Source of the DNA: Dactylococcopsis salina PCC 8305
GTDB lineage: Bacteria; Cyanobacteriota; Cyanobacteriia; Cyanobacteriales; Rubidibacteraceae
Reading direction: 5' to 3'
DNA: 64,000 nucleotides
Assembly: GCF_000317615.1 (NCBI RefSeq)
Contig: NC_019780.1
Span: 1,819,840 to 1,883,839, forward strand
Positions 38,746 through 48,200 of the stretch are shown in pieces (the stretch's first letter is position 1; each line of letters opens with the position of its first letter). The translations under genes were made by a program, and so were the position numbers. The notes under the pieces were generated by a model. That model was not told where the DNA came from. It did no database searches and saw nothing but the letters and a program-made list of their open reading frames with translations.

Positions 38746-39762
38746 ATGACCCAACCTCATCTTACTCTTACTTTAGGTGATCCTGCAGGAATTGGACCCG
38801 AAATTGTCTTAAAAGCACTGGCTGATGAACGTTTAAAAGATTATTGTCAAATTACAGTAATTGGCAGTCGATCGGTGCTAGAGTCAACCTATCAACAGCT
38901 ACATTCTCTCACGGAATTAGTCTCTCCTGATCAAATCTCGATTTGGGATGTTCCTTTGTCCGCCAAAGATGACCTTAAAACTGGAATGGGAAACGCCGCG
39001 ACTGGAAAAGCCAGTTTTGCTTATCTCAATACCGCCATTGAACAAACCATCGCGGGAAACTTTGATGGGATTGTCACCTCACCGATTGCAAAATCCTGTT
39101 GGCAACTCGCAGGACATGATTATCCAGGACAAACAGAAGTCTTAGCACAAGCCACCGATCGAGATCAGTTTGGAATGTTATTTGTCGCTCGATCGCCCCA
39201 CACGGGTTGGACATTACGCACCCTTCTCGCTACGACACACATTCCTCTCCAACAAGTCTCGCAGACGCTAACCCCTGCCTTAATGACCCAAAAGTTAGAC
39301 TTACTGATCGAGACGCTCCAAGAAAATTTTGACATTAAACAGCCACAAATTGCCATTGCAGGTTTAAATCCTCACAGTGGGGAAAACGGACAATTCGGAA
39401 CAGAAGAACAAGACTGGTTATTTTCTTGGTTGGAACAAGCACAAACCACCTACCCAGATGTCAAATTAATCGGTTTAGTTCCTCCCGATACCCTTTGGGT
39501 AAAAGCGGGATTAGCTTGGTTTCAAGATCAAAGCCAATCCCCGATCGATGCGTACCTTGCGTTATACCACGATCAGGGTTTAATTCCAGTCAAACTCATG
39601 GCATTTGACCAGGCAATCAACACCACCATTGGTTTACCCTTTATTCGCACCTCTCCCGACCATGGCACCGCCTTTGATATCGCAGGGAAAGGGATCGCCC
39701 GTTGCGACAGTCTCAAAGCCGCGATCGAGTTAGCCGCTCAATTAACGGGAACAAAATCATAA
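38746..39762 (+). CDS. pdxA: 4-hydroxythreonine-4-phosphate dehydrogenase
   Basis: 338 residues. NAD-dependent enzyme of pyridoxal 5'-phosphate synthesis. Seen: N-terminal [45 protein letters not shown] (metal His in GHDYPGQTE), [49 protein letters not shown]. Metal ligands are the His residues in these three motifs. Stop lies within 25 bp of a candidate reading frame on the other strand (39738-39938). Confidence 0.97.
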   Translation: MTQPHLTLTLGDPAGIGPEIVLKALADERLKDYCQITVIGSRSVLESTYQQLHSLTELVSPDQISIWDVPLSAKDDLKTGMGNAATGKASFAYLNTAIEQTIAGNFDGIVTSPIAKSCWQLAGHDYPGQTEVLAQATDRDQFGMLFVARSPHTGWTLRTLLATTHIPLQQVSQTLTPALMTQKLDLLIETLQENFDIKQPQIAIAGLNPHSGENGQFGTEEQDWLFSWLEQAQTTYPDVKLIGLVPPDTLWVKAGLAWFQDQSQSPIDAYLALYHDQGLIPVKLMAFDQAINTTIGLPFIRTSPDHGTAFDIAGKGIARCDSLKAAIELAAQLTGTKS

Positions 39763-39856
39763 CCTGTACCCGAACGAGAGGGATTCGCGGGTTGGACTTC
39801 CACCATCATTAAATCCCCGTTGCGATCGCCCGACGGGAGAAACTTCACGGATTCTA

Positions 39857-40237
39857 TCACCCCTGGGGTGGAAAAACCATTACTGGCAAGCGTGTTTTGA
39901 ATCCCTCCACGAGTGGGCGACTGATTAACTGTTCCAGAATGCGAGATAATTCATCTCGTCCTTTTAATTCTTCAATGCGAGAGACTACCTTTCCTTGATC
40001 AAATAAAATCAGAGTTGGTAAACTTTTCAGACGATAAGTATTCGCTAATTTAAAGTTATTATCGGCATTTACACTCACCAATTTAATTTCTTGATCCCAA
40101 TTTTGTTGAAAACTGGTTAGAGTGGGCATAATTAAGTGACATAATCCGCACCAAGGCGCCCAAAAATTAACGAGAGTGGGTTGTGAAGCGTGAAGCACTT
40201 CTTGAGAAAAATTATTTTCGTTAACGGTAGCAACCAT
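39857..40237 (-). CDS. Thioredoxin-like protein with WCGLC active site
   Basis: 126 residues. Thioredoxin fold: VNFWAPWCGLCHLIMP with C30-x2-C33, cis-Pro in LKSLPTLILFDQGKV. The active-site motif is WCGLC rather than the canonical WCGPC, seen in some cyanobacterial thioredoxin-like lines; this likely alters redox potential. The last ~20 residues (RPLVEGFKTRLPVMVFPPQG) are unlike the family and overlap a better-looking frame +1, so the C-terminus may be frameshifted. Otherwise a stand-alone gene. Confidence 0.85.
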   Translation of the reverse strand: MVATVNENNFSQEVLHASQPTLVNFWAPWCGLCHLIMPTLTSFQQNWDQEIKLVSVNADNNFKLANTYRLKSLPTLILFDQGKVVSRIEELKGRDELSRILEQLISRPLVEGFKTRLPVMVFPPQG

Positions 40238-40310
40238 ACAATTTATAAAGTTTTATTAAAGTCGATCAATTTCGCTTTTGGATCATGCTACATCGAATTG
40301 GGATCAAACC

Positions 40311-40335
40311 GCTAGGGGAGTTCCCCGCTTTTTTT
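40311..40335 (+). terminator. Hairpin plus T-run upstream of the repeat array
   Basis: GC-ta-GGGGA (40311-40319), loop, TCCCC-GC (40322-40328), then seven T. A convincing intrinsic terminator on the plus strand, but no plus-strand gene ends here; the thioredoxin-like gene starts on the other strand at 40237. Could end a short unannotated RNA from about 40240-40310. Confidence 0.5.
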
Positions 40336-40344
40336 GGCAACAAT

Positions 40345-40823
40345 TGATTTTAGCCCCCTAACCCCCAAGTTTGGGGGAACTACTGATTTTAGCCCCCTAA
40401 CCCCCAAGTTTGGGGGAACTACTGATTTAGCCCCCTAACCCCCAAGTTTGGGGGAACTACTGATTTAGCCCCCTAACCCCCAAGTTTGGGGGAACTACTG
40501 ATTTTAGCCCCCTAACCCCCAAGTTTGGGGGAACTACTGATTTAGCCCCCTAACCCCCAAGTTTGGGGGAACTACTGATTTAGCCCCCTAACCCCCAAGT
40601 TTGGGGGAACGACTGATTTTAGCCCCCTAACCCCCAAGTTTGGGGGAACTACTGATTTTAGCCCCCTAATATCAGGTTCGCTCGATCAATGATAAAGAGT
40701 AGGTTGGGTGAAGCGAAGCGAAACCCAACACGCATTATAAGCAATTACCCGAACTTGATATAACCCCCAAGTTTGGGGGAACTACTGATTTTAGCCCCCT
40801 AACCCCCAAGTTTGGGGGAACGA
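40345..40823. repeat. Tandem array of ~39-bp C-rich hairpin units, interrupted
   Basis: About 9.5 units of 38-39 bp (tgattttagccccctaaccc / ccaagtttgggggaactac), starts at 40345, 40384, 40423, 40461, 40499, 40538, 40576, 40614, 40653, then resuming at 40764 and 40786. Each unit contains the palindrome cccccaagtttggggg. The array is split by a 91-bp insertion. Unit variants tgatttag/tgattttag alternate. Repeats have no unique spacers, so this is not CRISPR. Confidence 0.95.
40670..40760. mobile_element. 91-bp MITE-like insertion in the tandem array
   Basis: Ends tatcaggttcg and cgaacttgata are inverted repeats (one mismatch in 11). Flanking taa occurs on both sides (40667-40669, 40761-40763) and removal restores the array unit exactly, so this is a target duplication of TA or TAA. 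The interior carries the acccaac hairpin (40700-40731). Related ends occur near 25717 and 29488-29512. Confidence 0.85.
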
Positions 40824-41046
40824 CAGGAGAGTGTTGCAGAAATTAATGAAAGTAGAATAACAATGTTTAAGAATTTTATAGATTAAACAAAAATTGTGTG
40901 GTTTAAATTGAGTGGAAAAGTACCTCAAAATTTCTCATCATCAGGGATATAGCAGTTATTAACTCGATTTTAAAAAACAAAAATGAGCAGCGTTCATCTG
41001 AGACAATGCAACTTAACTGCTTATGGAGAGTTGAAAAAATTAGTCT
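40824..41046. promoter_or_regulatory. AT-rich chlB leader
   Basis: About 220 bp without an ORF or repeat between the tandem array and chlB. It presumably holds the promoter and 5' UTR; no riboswitch or well-spaced -35/-10 recognised. A purine stretch ggagagttg (41024-41032) may serve as Shine-Dalgarno. Confidence 0.4.
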
Positions 41047-42573
41047 ATGAAACTAGCTTATTGGATGTACGCGGGTCCGGCTCATATTGGGACACTCCGC
41101 ATTGCTAGCTCGTTTAAAAATGTTCATGCAATTATGCACGCTCCTTTAGGAGATGACTACTTTAATGTGATGCGATCGATGCTGGAGCGCGATCGCAACT
41201 TTACCCCCGTTACAACCAGCGTAGTCGATCGCAACGTTCTTGCACGAGGATCACAGGAAAAAGTTGTAGATAATATCACCCGTAAGGATGCAGAAATTCA
41301 CCCTGATTTAACGATTTTGACTCCCACCTGTACCTCTAGCATTCTCCAAGAAGACTTAGAAAACTTTGTCCAACGCGCACAACTGGATAGTGAAGGGGAT
41401 GTCATGCTTGCGGATGTCAATCATTATCGGGTGAATGAACTCCAAGCCGCCGATAAAACCCTCGCCCAAGTCGTAAAATTCTACTTGCAAAAAGCACAGA
41501 AAAAAGGTGATATTGCCACAGAAAAAACCGCAAAGCCTTCTGTGAATATTCTCGGACCGACAACGTTAGGGTTTCATAACCAACATGATCTCACCGAATT
41601 AAAGCGGTTAATGGCAGATTTAGGGATTGAAATTAACCAAATTGTTCCCCAAGGTGCGTCCGTCCATGAATTGAAAACCCTTCCCCAAGCATGGTTTAAT
41701 TTAGTTCCCTATCGGGAAGTGGGACCAATGGCGGCACATTATCTAGAAGAAACCTTTGGTATCCCTTCAGTGGAAGTGACTCCGATGGGAATCGTGGAAA
41801 CCGCGCGTTGTATTCGTAGCATCCAAAAGATTTTAAATGATCAGGGTGCGACAGTGGATTATGAAGAGTACATTGATAATCAGACACGGTTTGTTTCTCA
41901 AGCCGCTTGGTTCTCCCGCTCGATCGACTGCCAAAACCTAACGGGGAAAAAAGCAGTGGTTTTTGGGGATAACACCCACGCGATCGCCATGACCAAGATT
42001 TTAGCACGAGAAATGGGCATCCGTGTCGTTTTAGCGGGAACTTACTGCACCTATGATGCAGACTGGTTTAAAGAGCAAGTTAACGATTATTGTGACGAAG
42101 TTTTAATCAGTGAGGATAACGGCGCCATTGGCGACGCGATCGCGCGGTTAGAACCCGCCGCCATTTTCGGAACACAAATGGAACGTCACGTCGGGAAACG
42201 CATCAACATTCCCTGTGGTGTTATTGCCGCCCCAATTCACATCCAAGACTTCCCCGTTGGCTACCGTCCTTTCTTCGGTTATGAAGGAGCAAACCAAGTG
42301 GTTGATTTAGTTTATAACTCCTTCACTTTAGGCATGGAAGATCATCTCTTAGAAATCTTCGGCGGACACGACACCAAAGAAGTGATTACCAAAACCGTTT
42401 CTGCTGATTCCGACTTAAACTGGACAAAAGAAGGATTAGCAGAATTAAATAAAGTCCCTGGTTTTGTGCGTGGTAAAGTAAAGCGAAACACCGAAAAATA
42501 TGCACGGGAAAATAACATTGAGAACATTACAGCAGAAGTAATGTATTCCGCCAAAGAAGCCGTCGGCGCGTAA
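41047..42573 (+). CDS. chlB: Light-independent protochlorophyllide reductase subunit B
   Basis: 508 residues. With ChlN forms the catalytic NB component of the dark-operative, nitrogenase-like enzyme that reduces protochlorophyllide during chlorophyll synthesis; ChlL donates electrons. Seen: [20 protein letters not shown], cluster Cys in [13 protein letters not shown], the mid-domain [36 protein letters not shown], and C-terminal ChlB-specific domain ending [15 protein letters not shown]. chlL and chlN are not in the window. Followed by three gtagggtgggc hairpins. Confidence 0.98.
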   Translation: MKLAYWMYAGPAHIGTLRIASSFKNVHAIMHAPLGDDYFNVMRSMLERDRNFTPVTTSVVDRNVLARGSQEKVVDNITRKDAEIHPDLTILTPTCTSSILQEDLENFVQRAQLDSEGDVMLADVNHYRVNELQAADKTLAQVVKFYLQKAQKKGDIATEKTAKPSVNILGPTTLGFHNQHDLTELKRLMADLGIEINQIVPQGASVHELKTLPQAWFNLVPYREVGPMAAHYLEETFGIPSVEVTPMGIVETARCIRSIQKILNDQGATVDYEEYIDNQTRFVSQAAWFSRSIDCQNLTGKKAVVFGDNTHAIAMTKILAREMGIRVVLAGTYCTYDADWFKEQVNDYCDEVLISEDNGAIGDAIARLEPAAIFGTQMERHVGKRINIPCGVIAAPIHIQDFPVGYRPFFGYEGANQVVDLVYNSFTLGMEDHLLEIFGGHDTKEVITKTVSADSDLNWTKEGLAELNKVPGFVRGKVKRNTEKYARENNIENITAEVMYSAKEAVGA

Positions 42574-42577
42574 TCCA

Positions 42578-42680
42578 GTAGGGTGGGCATCGCCCACCTT
42601 GATTTAATACTAAGCAAGTAGGGTGGGCATCACCCACCTTAATAAAAGAAGCAAGTAGGGTGGGCATCGCCCACCTTGAT
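42578..42680. repeat. Three gtagggtgggcatcgcccacctt hairpins after chlB
   Basis: Copies at 42579, 42619 and 42655, separated by short AT-rich linkers that also repeat (gatttaatactaag). Each folds as GGTGGGC-at(c/a)-GCCCACC, able to act as a bidirectional terminator. Related copies at 58097-58120 and, diverged, 21522-21546. Confidence 0.85.
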
Positions 42681-42752
42681 TTAATACTAAGAAAACCGAT
42701 TACCATTCACCGCTACAATCGAGAATGGAACAAAGAGAGGAGAACATAAAAC

Positions 42753-43232
42753 ATGGATCAAAAAACGATCGATACCGTTAAATCTACCGCCCCCTTAGTA
42801 AAAGAAAAAGGCAACCAAATCACCGAAAGAATGTATGAAATTGCCTTTAACGAGCGCCCAGAATACCGTAGGTTTTTTGAAAATACACACATGAAAAGTC
42901 CCGAAGAAGGACGCAAACAAGCGAACAAACTAGCCGCTTCTGTTTATGCTTATGCCAGTCACATTGATGAATTAGAAAAAATCAGTGGTGCAGTAGAAAG
43001 CATTGCTAAAGCTCATGTTAACACTCGCGTGATTGCGGAACAATATCCTGTCATTGGGGAATGTTTATTAACCGCAATGAAAGAAGTATTAGGAGAAGAA
43101 ACCGCAACTCCTGAAGTAATGGCAGCATGGACAGAGGCTTATAATCGTTTAGCCGATATCTTTATTCAGAGAGAAAAAGAAATTTATCACGAACAAGAAA
43201 AAGAGATTGAGGCAAAATTTGCTCAAGGTTAA
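42753..43232 (+). CDS. Single-domain bacterial globin (flavohaemoglobin/Vgb-type)
   Basis: 159 residues. Haem-binding globin fold of the FHb-globin class: PheCD1 in RRFFENT (41-42), E7 Gln in RKQANKLAASVYAYASHI (about 56), proximal F8 His in AKAHVNTRVI (H88). No reductase domain follows, so it resembles Vitreoscilla haemoglobin rather than Hmp. C-terminal extension KEIYHEQEKEIEAKF is helical. Possible oxygen or NO binding; role not provable. Shine-Dalgarno gaggag 14 bp before the ATG. Confidence 0.9.
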   Translation: MDQKTIDTVKSTAPLVKEKGNQITERMYEIAFNERPEYRRFFENTHMKSPEEGRKQANKLAASVYAYASHIDELEKISGAVESIAKAHVNTRVIAEQYPVIGECLLTAMKEVLGEETATPEVMAAWTEAYNRLADIFIQREKEIYHEQEKEIEAKFAQG

Positions 43233-43261
43233 CTCGATTCTCATTAAAAATCAGAGCCAAA

Positions 43262-43390
43262 CGTAGGTTGGGTGGAGAGCAGCGAAACCCAACACAAATT
43301 AGTCATTGGGAAAACTACTCTCTTACTAATCACGAAAGACAAACGACAATCATGTAGGTTGGATGTACCCAGCGCGAAACCCGACACTAA
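43262..43390. repeat. Two acccaac hairpin elements
   Basis: 43262-43294 is gtaggttgggtggagagcag...acccaacac and 43354-43387 is a diverged copy (gtaggttggatgtacccagc). Between globin and TPR genes; no gene. Confidence 0.8.
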
Positions 43391-43484
43391 TCGAAACCAT
43401 TATCACCAGAGAACAAATAACCAATGACCAGTGTTAAGGTTGGTTAATGAACCATCTATGAACACTCTCACCAAAAGAAATAAT

Positions 43485-44324
43485 ATGAGTTCTTCCCCTG
43501 ATCAATCCAAAAGAAAAACTTGGATATTAATCGTCATTGGTATCATTGTTGTCGCCTTTGTTGGTGTTTCCGTACTTCCCTTTATTAATAGTGGTGGAAA
43601 CGAACCACAACAAGCTAATAATCCTACCTCTTCTCCCGAAGTTCAACAGCAACAAGAAGACTTAGACGCTCAAGCAAGAGGCTACGAAGCTGTCTTAGAA
43701 AAAGAACCCGAAAACGAAAGCGCTTTACAAGGATTAATTGAAGTTCGGATTCAACAAGGGGACATTGAAGGAGCATTAATTCCCTTAGAAAAACTGGCGG
43801 ATTTAAATCCTGAACAAGAGGCTTATCGCATTCTTTTAGCACAAGCGAAACAGCAAACTGGAGACTTAGAAGGAGCATCCGATGCTTATCGTTTCATCTT
43901 AGATGAAAAACCAGGTGATACTCAGGCCTTACAAGGGCTCGTGGATTTATTATTACAACAAAATCGCCCCGAAGCTGCGATCAGTGAGTTAAGAAATACT
44001 CTCGAAACCGCCGAAAATAAAGAAACAGAAATTGATACCACAGGCGTTAAATTATTATTAGCGCAAGTCTATGGTCGAACCGAAAAATTTGACGGCGCGA
44101 TCGAACTTTATCGCGAAGTTGCTAACAATAATCCTGCTGATTTTCGTCCTGTTTTAGGACAAGCATTAGTACAACAAAGAAAAGGTAACGAAGAAGCCGC
44201 GAAACCTTTATACGAGAAAGCCTTTAACTTAGCACCCGCACAATTTAAAGACCAAATTAAACAAATGACTCCCCTTCTCACCGATGAAAATACAGCCCCA
44301 GAATCAGAAAACACTGAGGAATAA
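43485..44324 (+). CDS. Membrane-anchored TPR protein
   Basis: 279 residues from the ATG at 43485 (MSSSPDQSKRKTWILIVIGI); ATG at 43458 and an upstream TTG are possible but less like a gene start. One transmembrane segment (about 12-30), a Q/N-rich linker (GGNEPQQANNPTSSPEVQQQQ), then at least four TPR motifs (AQARGYEAVLEKEPENESALQG, KQQTGDLEGASDAYRFILDEKP, NNPADFRPVLGQALVQQRKG) to the acidic tail. Likely a protein-protein interaction scaffold at the cytoplasmic or thylakoid membrane. Confidence 0.85.
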   Translation: MSSSPDQSKRKTWILIVIGIIVVAFVGVSVLPFINSGGNEPQQANNPTSSPEVQQQQEDLDAQARGYEAVLEKEPENESALQGLIEVRIQQGDIEGALIPLEKLADLNPEQEAYRILLAQAKQQTGDLEGASDAYRFILDEKPGDTQALQGLVDLLLQQNRPEAAISELRNTLETAENKETEIDTTGVKLLLAQVYGRTEKFDGAIELYREVANNNPADFRPVLGQALVQQRKGNEEAAKPLYEKAFNLAPAQFKDQIKQMTPLLTDENTAPESENTEE

Positions 44325-44409
44325 TTATTAGGGGATTGATTTCCCCCCTTTCAAAGGGGGGTTAGGGGGGATTTATTGTAACTTGACTTTTCCAAAATGG
44401 TATTATTTA
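44325..44409. repeat. C-rich hairpin after the TPR gene
   Basis: 44342-44371 is ttcccccctttcaaaggggggttagggggg, the same class as at 29303 and 32117, a potential terminator. Confidence 0.6.
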
Positions 44410-44616
44410 GGGTTTGCTGTTAAGAAGCTAAAAGTTTTACCAAATAAGGATTTGAGGCGATTAAGATATTAGTAAAAATGCAAGTTCATTGATTGTTCAA
44501 TCGTCACGCACCTTGCATCAAAACCTTAAACTCCTACCAATCAATTAACCCTCTTGCATGCAAGCCTTTTGCCTCTTGCCTTACTAAACCAACCAATGCA
44601 CTTTTTCAGCAAGCCC
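44410..44616. mobile_element. 207-bp MITE-like element with 6-bp target duplication
   Basis: Terminal inverted repeats GGGTTTGCTG (44410-44419) and CAGCAAGCCC (44607-44616), 9 of 10 matching. tattta flanks both sides (44404-44409 and 44617-44622), a clean target duplication. Interior: ccaaataaggatttgaggcg, ttgattgttcaatcgtcacg, tgcatgcaagccttttgcct. The same family occurs at 25743-25978 and 36214-36444. It inserted at the stop of the adjacent minus-strand gene: the G of its TAG is element sequence. Confidence 0.88.
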
Positions 44617-44900
44617 TATTTAAACTGATCTTTTGCCTTTTCAAACGCCTGATTTAACTCATCCCAAGCAGATTGAAAACCGGACTTAACCTCATCCCAT
44701 GCCTCACCAGTTGCTTCTTGTAAATCATTGAGTCGCTGTTGTAGCGCCTCTTTTTTTTCCTGAAGCTGGTTAATTTGTTGGTCTAATTCTGCTTTTCTTT
44801 CCTCACTAGCTTGGGATGCTTTTCCTTTTAACTCATCAATTTTTGACCCCATTTCTGCGAGTTTTTGTTCCATTTCGCCTTTAGAATTTGGTTCTGACAT
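44616..44900 (-). CDS. Coiled-coil hypothetical protein
   Basis: 94 residues, almost entirely heptad-like: EMEQKLAEMGSKIDELKGKASQASEERKAELDQQINQLQEKKEALQQRLNDLQEA, then an amphipathic end (AWDEVKSGFQSAWDELNQAFEKAKDQFK). No membrane segment. Resembles small stress- or cell-surface-associated coiled coils but no family is secure. Its stop codon is completed by the adjacent MITE-like element, so the original C-terminus may have differed slightly. Confidence 0.8.
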   Translation of the reverse strand: MSEPNSKGEMEQKLAEMGSKIDELKGKASQASEERKAELDQQINQLQEKKEALQQRLNDLQEATGEAWDEVKSGFQSAWDELNQAFEKAKDQFK

Positions 44901-45220
44901 TTTGCCTCCTAATTGTTGTCTAGAAAAGTTTAGATAAATTATACAGTGATTTTACCAATTTAAAGCAATCCCTCCTCAAAAATAACAGATAAAATACTCC
45001 AATGCTTGCTACAAATAAATTCCATCAATTTCCCCCAAAATTGGGGGTTAGGTTTTACCCTGAGCGGCTCGAGTGAGCCTCGCCGAACTCCTGTCGAAGG
45101 GGGGCTAACCCTATCTAGCCAAGTTTTTAGAATTTCAGATAAGATCAGCATTACCCACCTGATCCCATTATCATTAGTAGGGATGAATCACCAATAAAAA
45201 TCAAGGAGAAAACTTAAATT
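44901..45220. other. Intergenic region before cobN with nested repeat
   Basis: 45030-45056 has tttcccccaaaattgggggt, then a ctgagcggctcgagtgagcc/gtcgaag element (45058-45100), then ggggggctaa, so the GC element again sits inside another repeat. The rest is leader for cobN with Shine-Dalgarno aaggag at 45204. I looked for a cobalamin riboswitch core and did not find one. Confidence 0.7.
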
Positions 45221-48200
45221 ATGCACCGTATCGCAGCCACCCCTGGCGGTTGGAATCCCGACACCGAAGGCGTTGTTTTTATTGAACAAACCCCAGCCCC
45301 AATTATTATTTTAACCGCAGCCGATACCGATATTCAAATGTTAGCAACCGCCGTCAATCAGCTTCCTTCTGATTTTCCAGAAGTGCGAGTTGCAAACATC
45401 TTAAACCTACAACAAGAATTGAGCATCGACACCTATGCTGATACTGTTTTAAGTCAAGCTAAAGTCATTATTTTACGCCTATTGGGAGGACGTGCTTATT
45501 GGTCTTATGGTCTAGAAGTGGTTAAGGAAATCGCAGCAGAAAACGACATCTTATTATTTATTTTACCAGGAGACGATCGCCCTGACCCCACATTAATCAG
45601 TCACTCCACTGTTTCCCTTTCTCTCGTCAACAAACTTTGGCATTATTTCATCGAAGGAGGAATCGAAAATTGTCGTCATAGTTTACAGTTTGTTGCTGAT
45701 TTAGGTTGTGGAAAAAACTATCAACCTCCTCAAGTGAAATCTGTTCCTCGCGTTGGCATCTATTCCTCTCCTTTTCTTCCCAAAACAGAAACCACTCAAG
45801 GAAACATTGCGATTCTTTTTTACCGCGCTCATTATTTAGCTGGAAACACCGCACCCATTGACTTGTTATGTGAGAAAGTCGCACAGAAAAACTTATCTCC
45901 TCTTCCCATTTTTGTCTCCGCTTTGAGTCAAGAAGAGATACAAGCTGAGGTTTTAGAATACTGTCAAAATGTAGAACTGATTTTGAATACAACCAGCTTC
46001 TCTTTAGCGAAGTTTGGGGACGAACAGCAAAGCAGTTTTTGGCAACAGTTAGGTGTTCCCGTTTTACAAGTTATTTTAAGCGGGGGAACAAAACAACAAT
46101 GGGAGGATGGAATGCAAGGCTTAAGCCCTCGTGATGTTGCCATGAATATTGCCCTTCCTGAAGTCGATGGACGCATTATTACTCGTGCGATTTCCTTTAA
46201 ATCATCTCAACAGTGGAATCAACAATTAGAAACCGATGTTGTTGGATATGAACCAGTGATCGATCGCGCGACTTTTGTCGTTAATCTCGCTCAAAATTGG
46301 GTCAATCTTTCTCAAACTCCCAACTCCGAAAAAAAAGTCGCCTTAATTCTTGCCAACTATCCCAACAAAGACGGTCGAATTGCTAACGGAGTCGGTTTAG
46401 ATACCCCCGAAAGTTGTGTCAAAATCTTACAAGCCTTACAAGCAGATGGTTATACAATTTCCTCCCTTCCTCAAACAGGAGATGAGTTAATTCAATGGTT
46501 AACTGAAGGCATTACCAACGACTCAGAAGGATGGTCTTATCGTACTGTTAAACAAGCTCTTTCTCTAGCAACGTATCAAGATTATTTCGCCACCCTTCCT
46601 GAGAAAGTCCAATCAGAAATTACGCAACGTTGGGGAGAAATCAAAACAAAAACTTTCCCCATCCCAGGGATACAACTGGGGAATATTTTTGTCGGAATAC
46701 AGCCCTCTAGAGGATACGATCTCGACCCCACCTTAAACTATCATTCCCCAGATTTAGAACCCACTCCCAACTATCTCGCCTTCTATTTTTGGTTACGATA
46801 TCAATTCCAAACCCAAGCCATTATTCATGTCGGAAAACATGGCAACTTAGAATGGTTGCCTGGTAAAAGTATTAGTCTCAGCAACACTTGTTATCCCGAA
46901 ATTACTCTCGCTTCCCTTCCTCATTTTTATCCCTTCATTGTTAATGATCCAGGAGAAGGATCACAAGCCAAACGTCGCGCTCATGGGGTAATTTTAGATC
47001 ACTTAACTCCTCCGCTCACTCGTGCCGAATTATATGGAAAATTGCAACAATTAGAAGGCTTGATTGATGAATATTATGAAGCACAAACGCTCGACCCTTC
47101 TCGTCTTCCTTTAATCGCTGATAAAATTACCGATTTAGTCACCTCCGAAAACCTCCATCAGGATTTAGGAATGGCTGAATTTGATCGAAACCGCATCAGT
47201 GAATTTCTCACCCTCGCTGACGGTTATCTTTGTGAATTAAAAGAAGCACAAATTCGAGATGGATTACATATCTTTGGACAATGTCCTCAAGCCAGACAAT
47301 TACGAGATTTAATTCTCTCCATCGCTCGTTCTCCTGGGAACAATCATCTAGGAATCACTCGATCGATTGCTCAATCCTATCATCTCAATTTCGATCCACT
47401 AACTGACGACTATTCCCTCCCCTTTTCTCTTCCTAAAACTCACGCTTCCCTTCCCGAAACCTTAAAGGAAAACTTATCTCACTGTCGCCTTATTGGTGAT
47501 GCTGTAGAAGCCATAGAAATCGCGGCCGCCAAACTCATTGAAGATCATATTCTTGAAAATAAATCTTTCTCTTCTCTCCCTTCTCCCCTCCAAAAAGAAT
47601 TAACTTGGATACAAAACCATCTTCTTCCCAACCTCCAACTGACTCCTGAAGAAATTAAACATTTATTACAAGGATTAAACGGAAAATATGTCTCTCCAGG
47701 CGCTTCTGGTGCGCCAACGAGAGGACGACCTGATGTTTTACCCACAGGACGTAATTTTTATTCTGTAGATATTCGAGGAATTCCCACCGAAACTGCTTGG
47801 GATGTGGGAAGAAAAGCAGCAGAAATGTTGATTGAACGCTACACCCAAGACAATGGAGAATATCCCCAATCTTTAGCGATTTCTGTATGGGGAACATCTA
47901 CCATGCGAACGGGTGGTGATGATATTGCTCAGGCGTTTGCTCTCATGGGAGTAAAACCAATTTGGGATGGCATTTCTCGCCGCGTTGTTGACTTTGAAAT
48001 TATCCCTTTATCCGTCTTACAACGTCCTCGGGTTGATGTTACTTTACGCATCTCAGGCTTTTTTAGAGATGGGTTTCCCAACCTCATTAATTTATTCAAT
48101 CAGGTGACAGAAACGGTTTCCAATTTAGAGGAAAATTCCCAAGATAATCCCCTCGCAAAACAAGTTCAAACTGAAACAAAATATTGGCAAGAACAAGGGT

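Noticed and set aside
40345-40823. CRISPR-like array
   Set aside because: Units are direct tandem copies with no unique spacers and no cas genes nearby; the palindromic core is repetitive satellite DNA.
44901-45220. Cobalamin riboswitch before cobN
   Set aside because: I looked for the conserved B12-box-like core and found only interspersed repeats and a plain leader.
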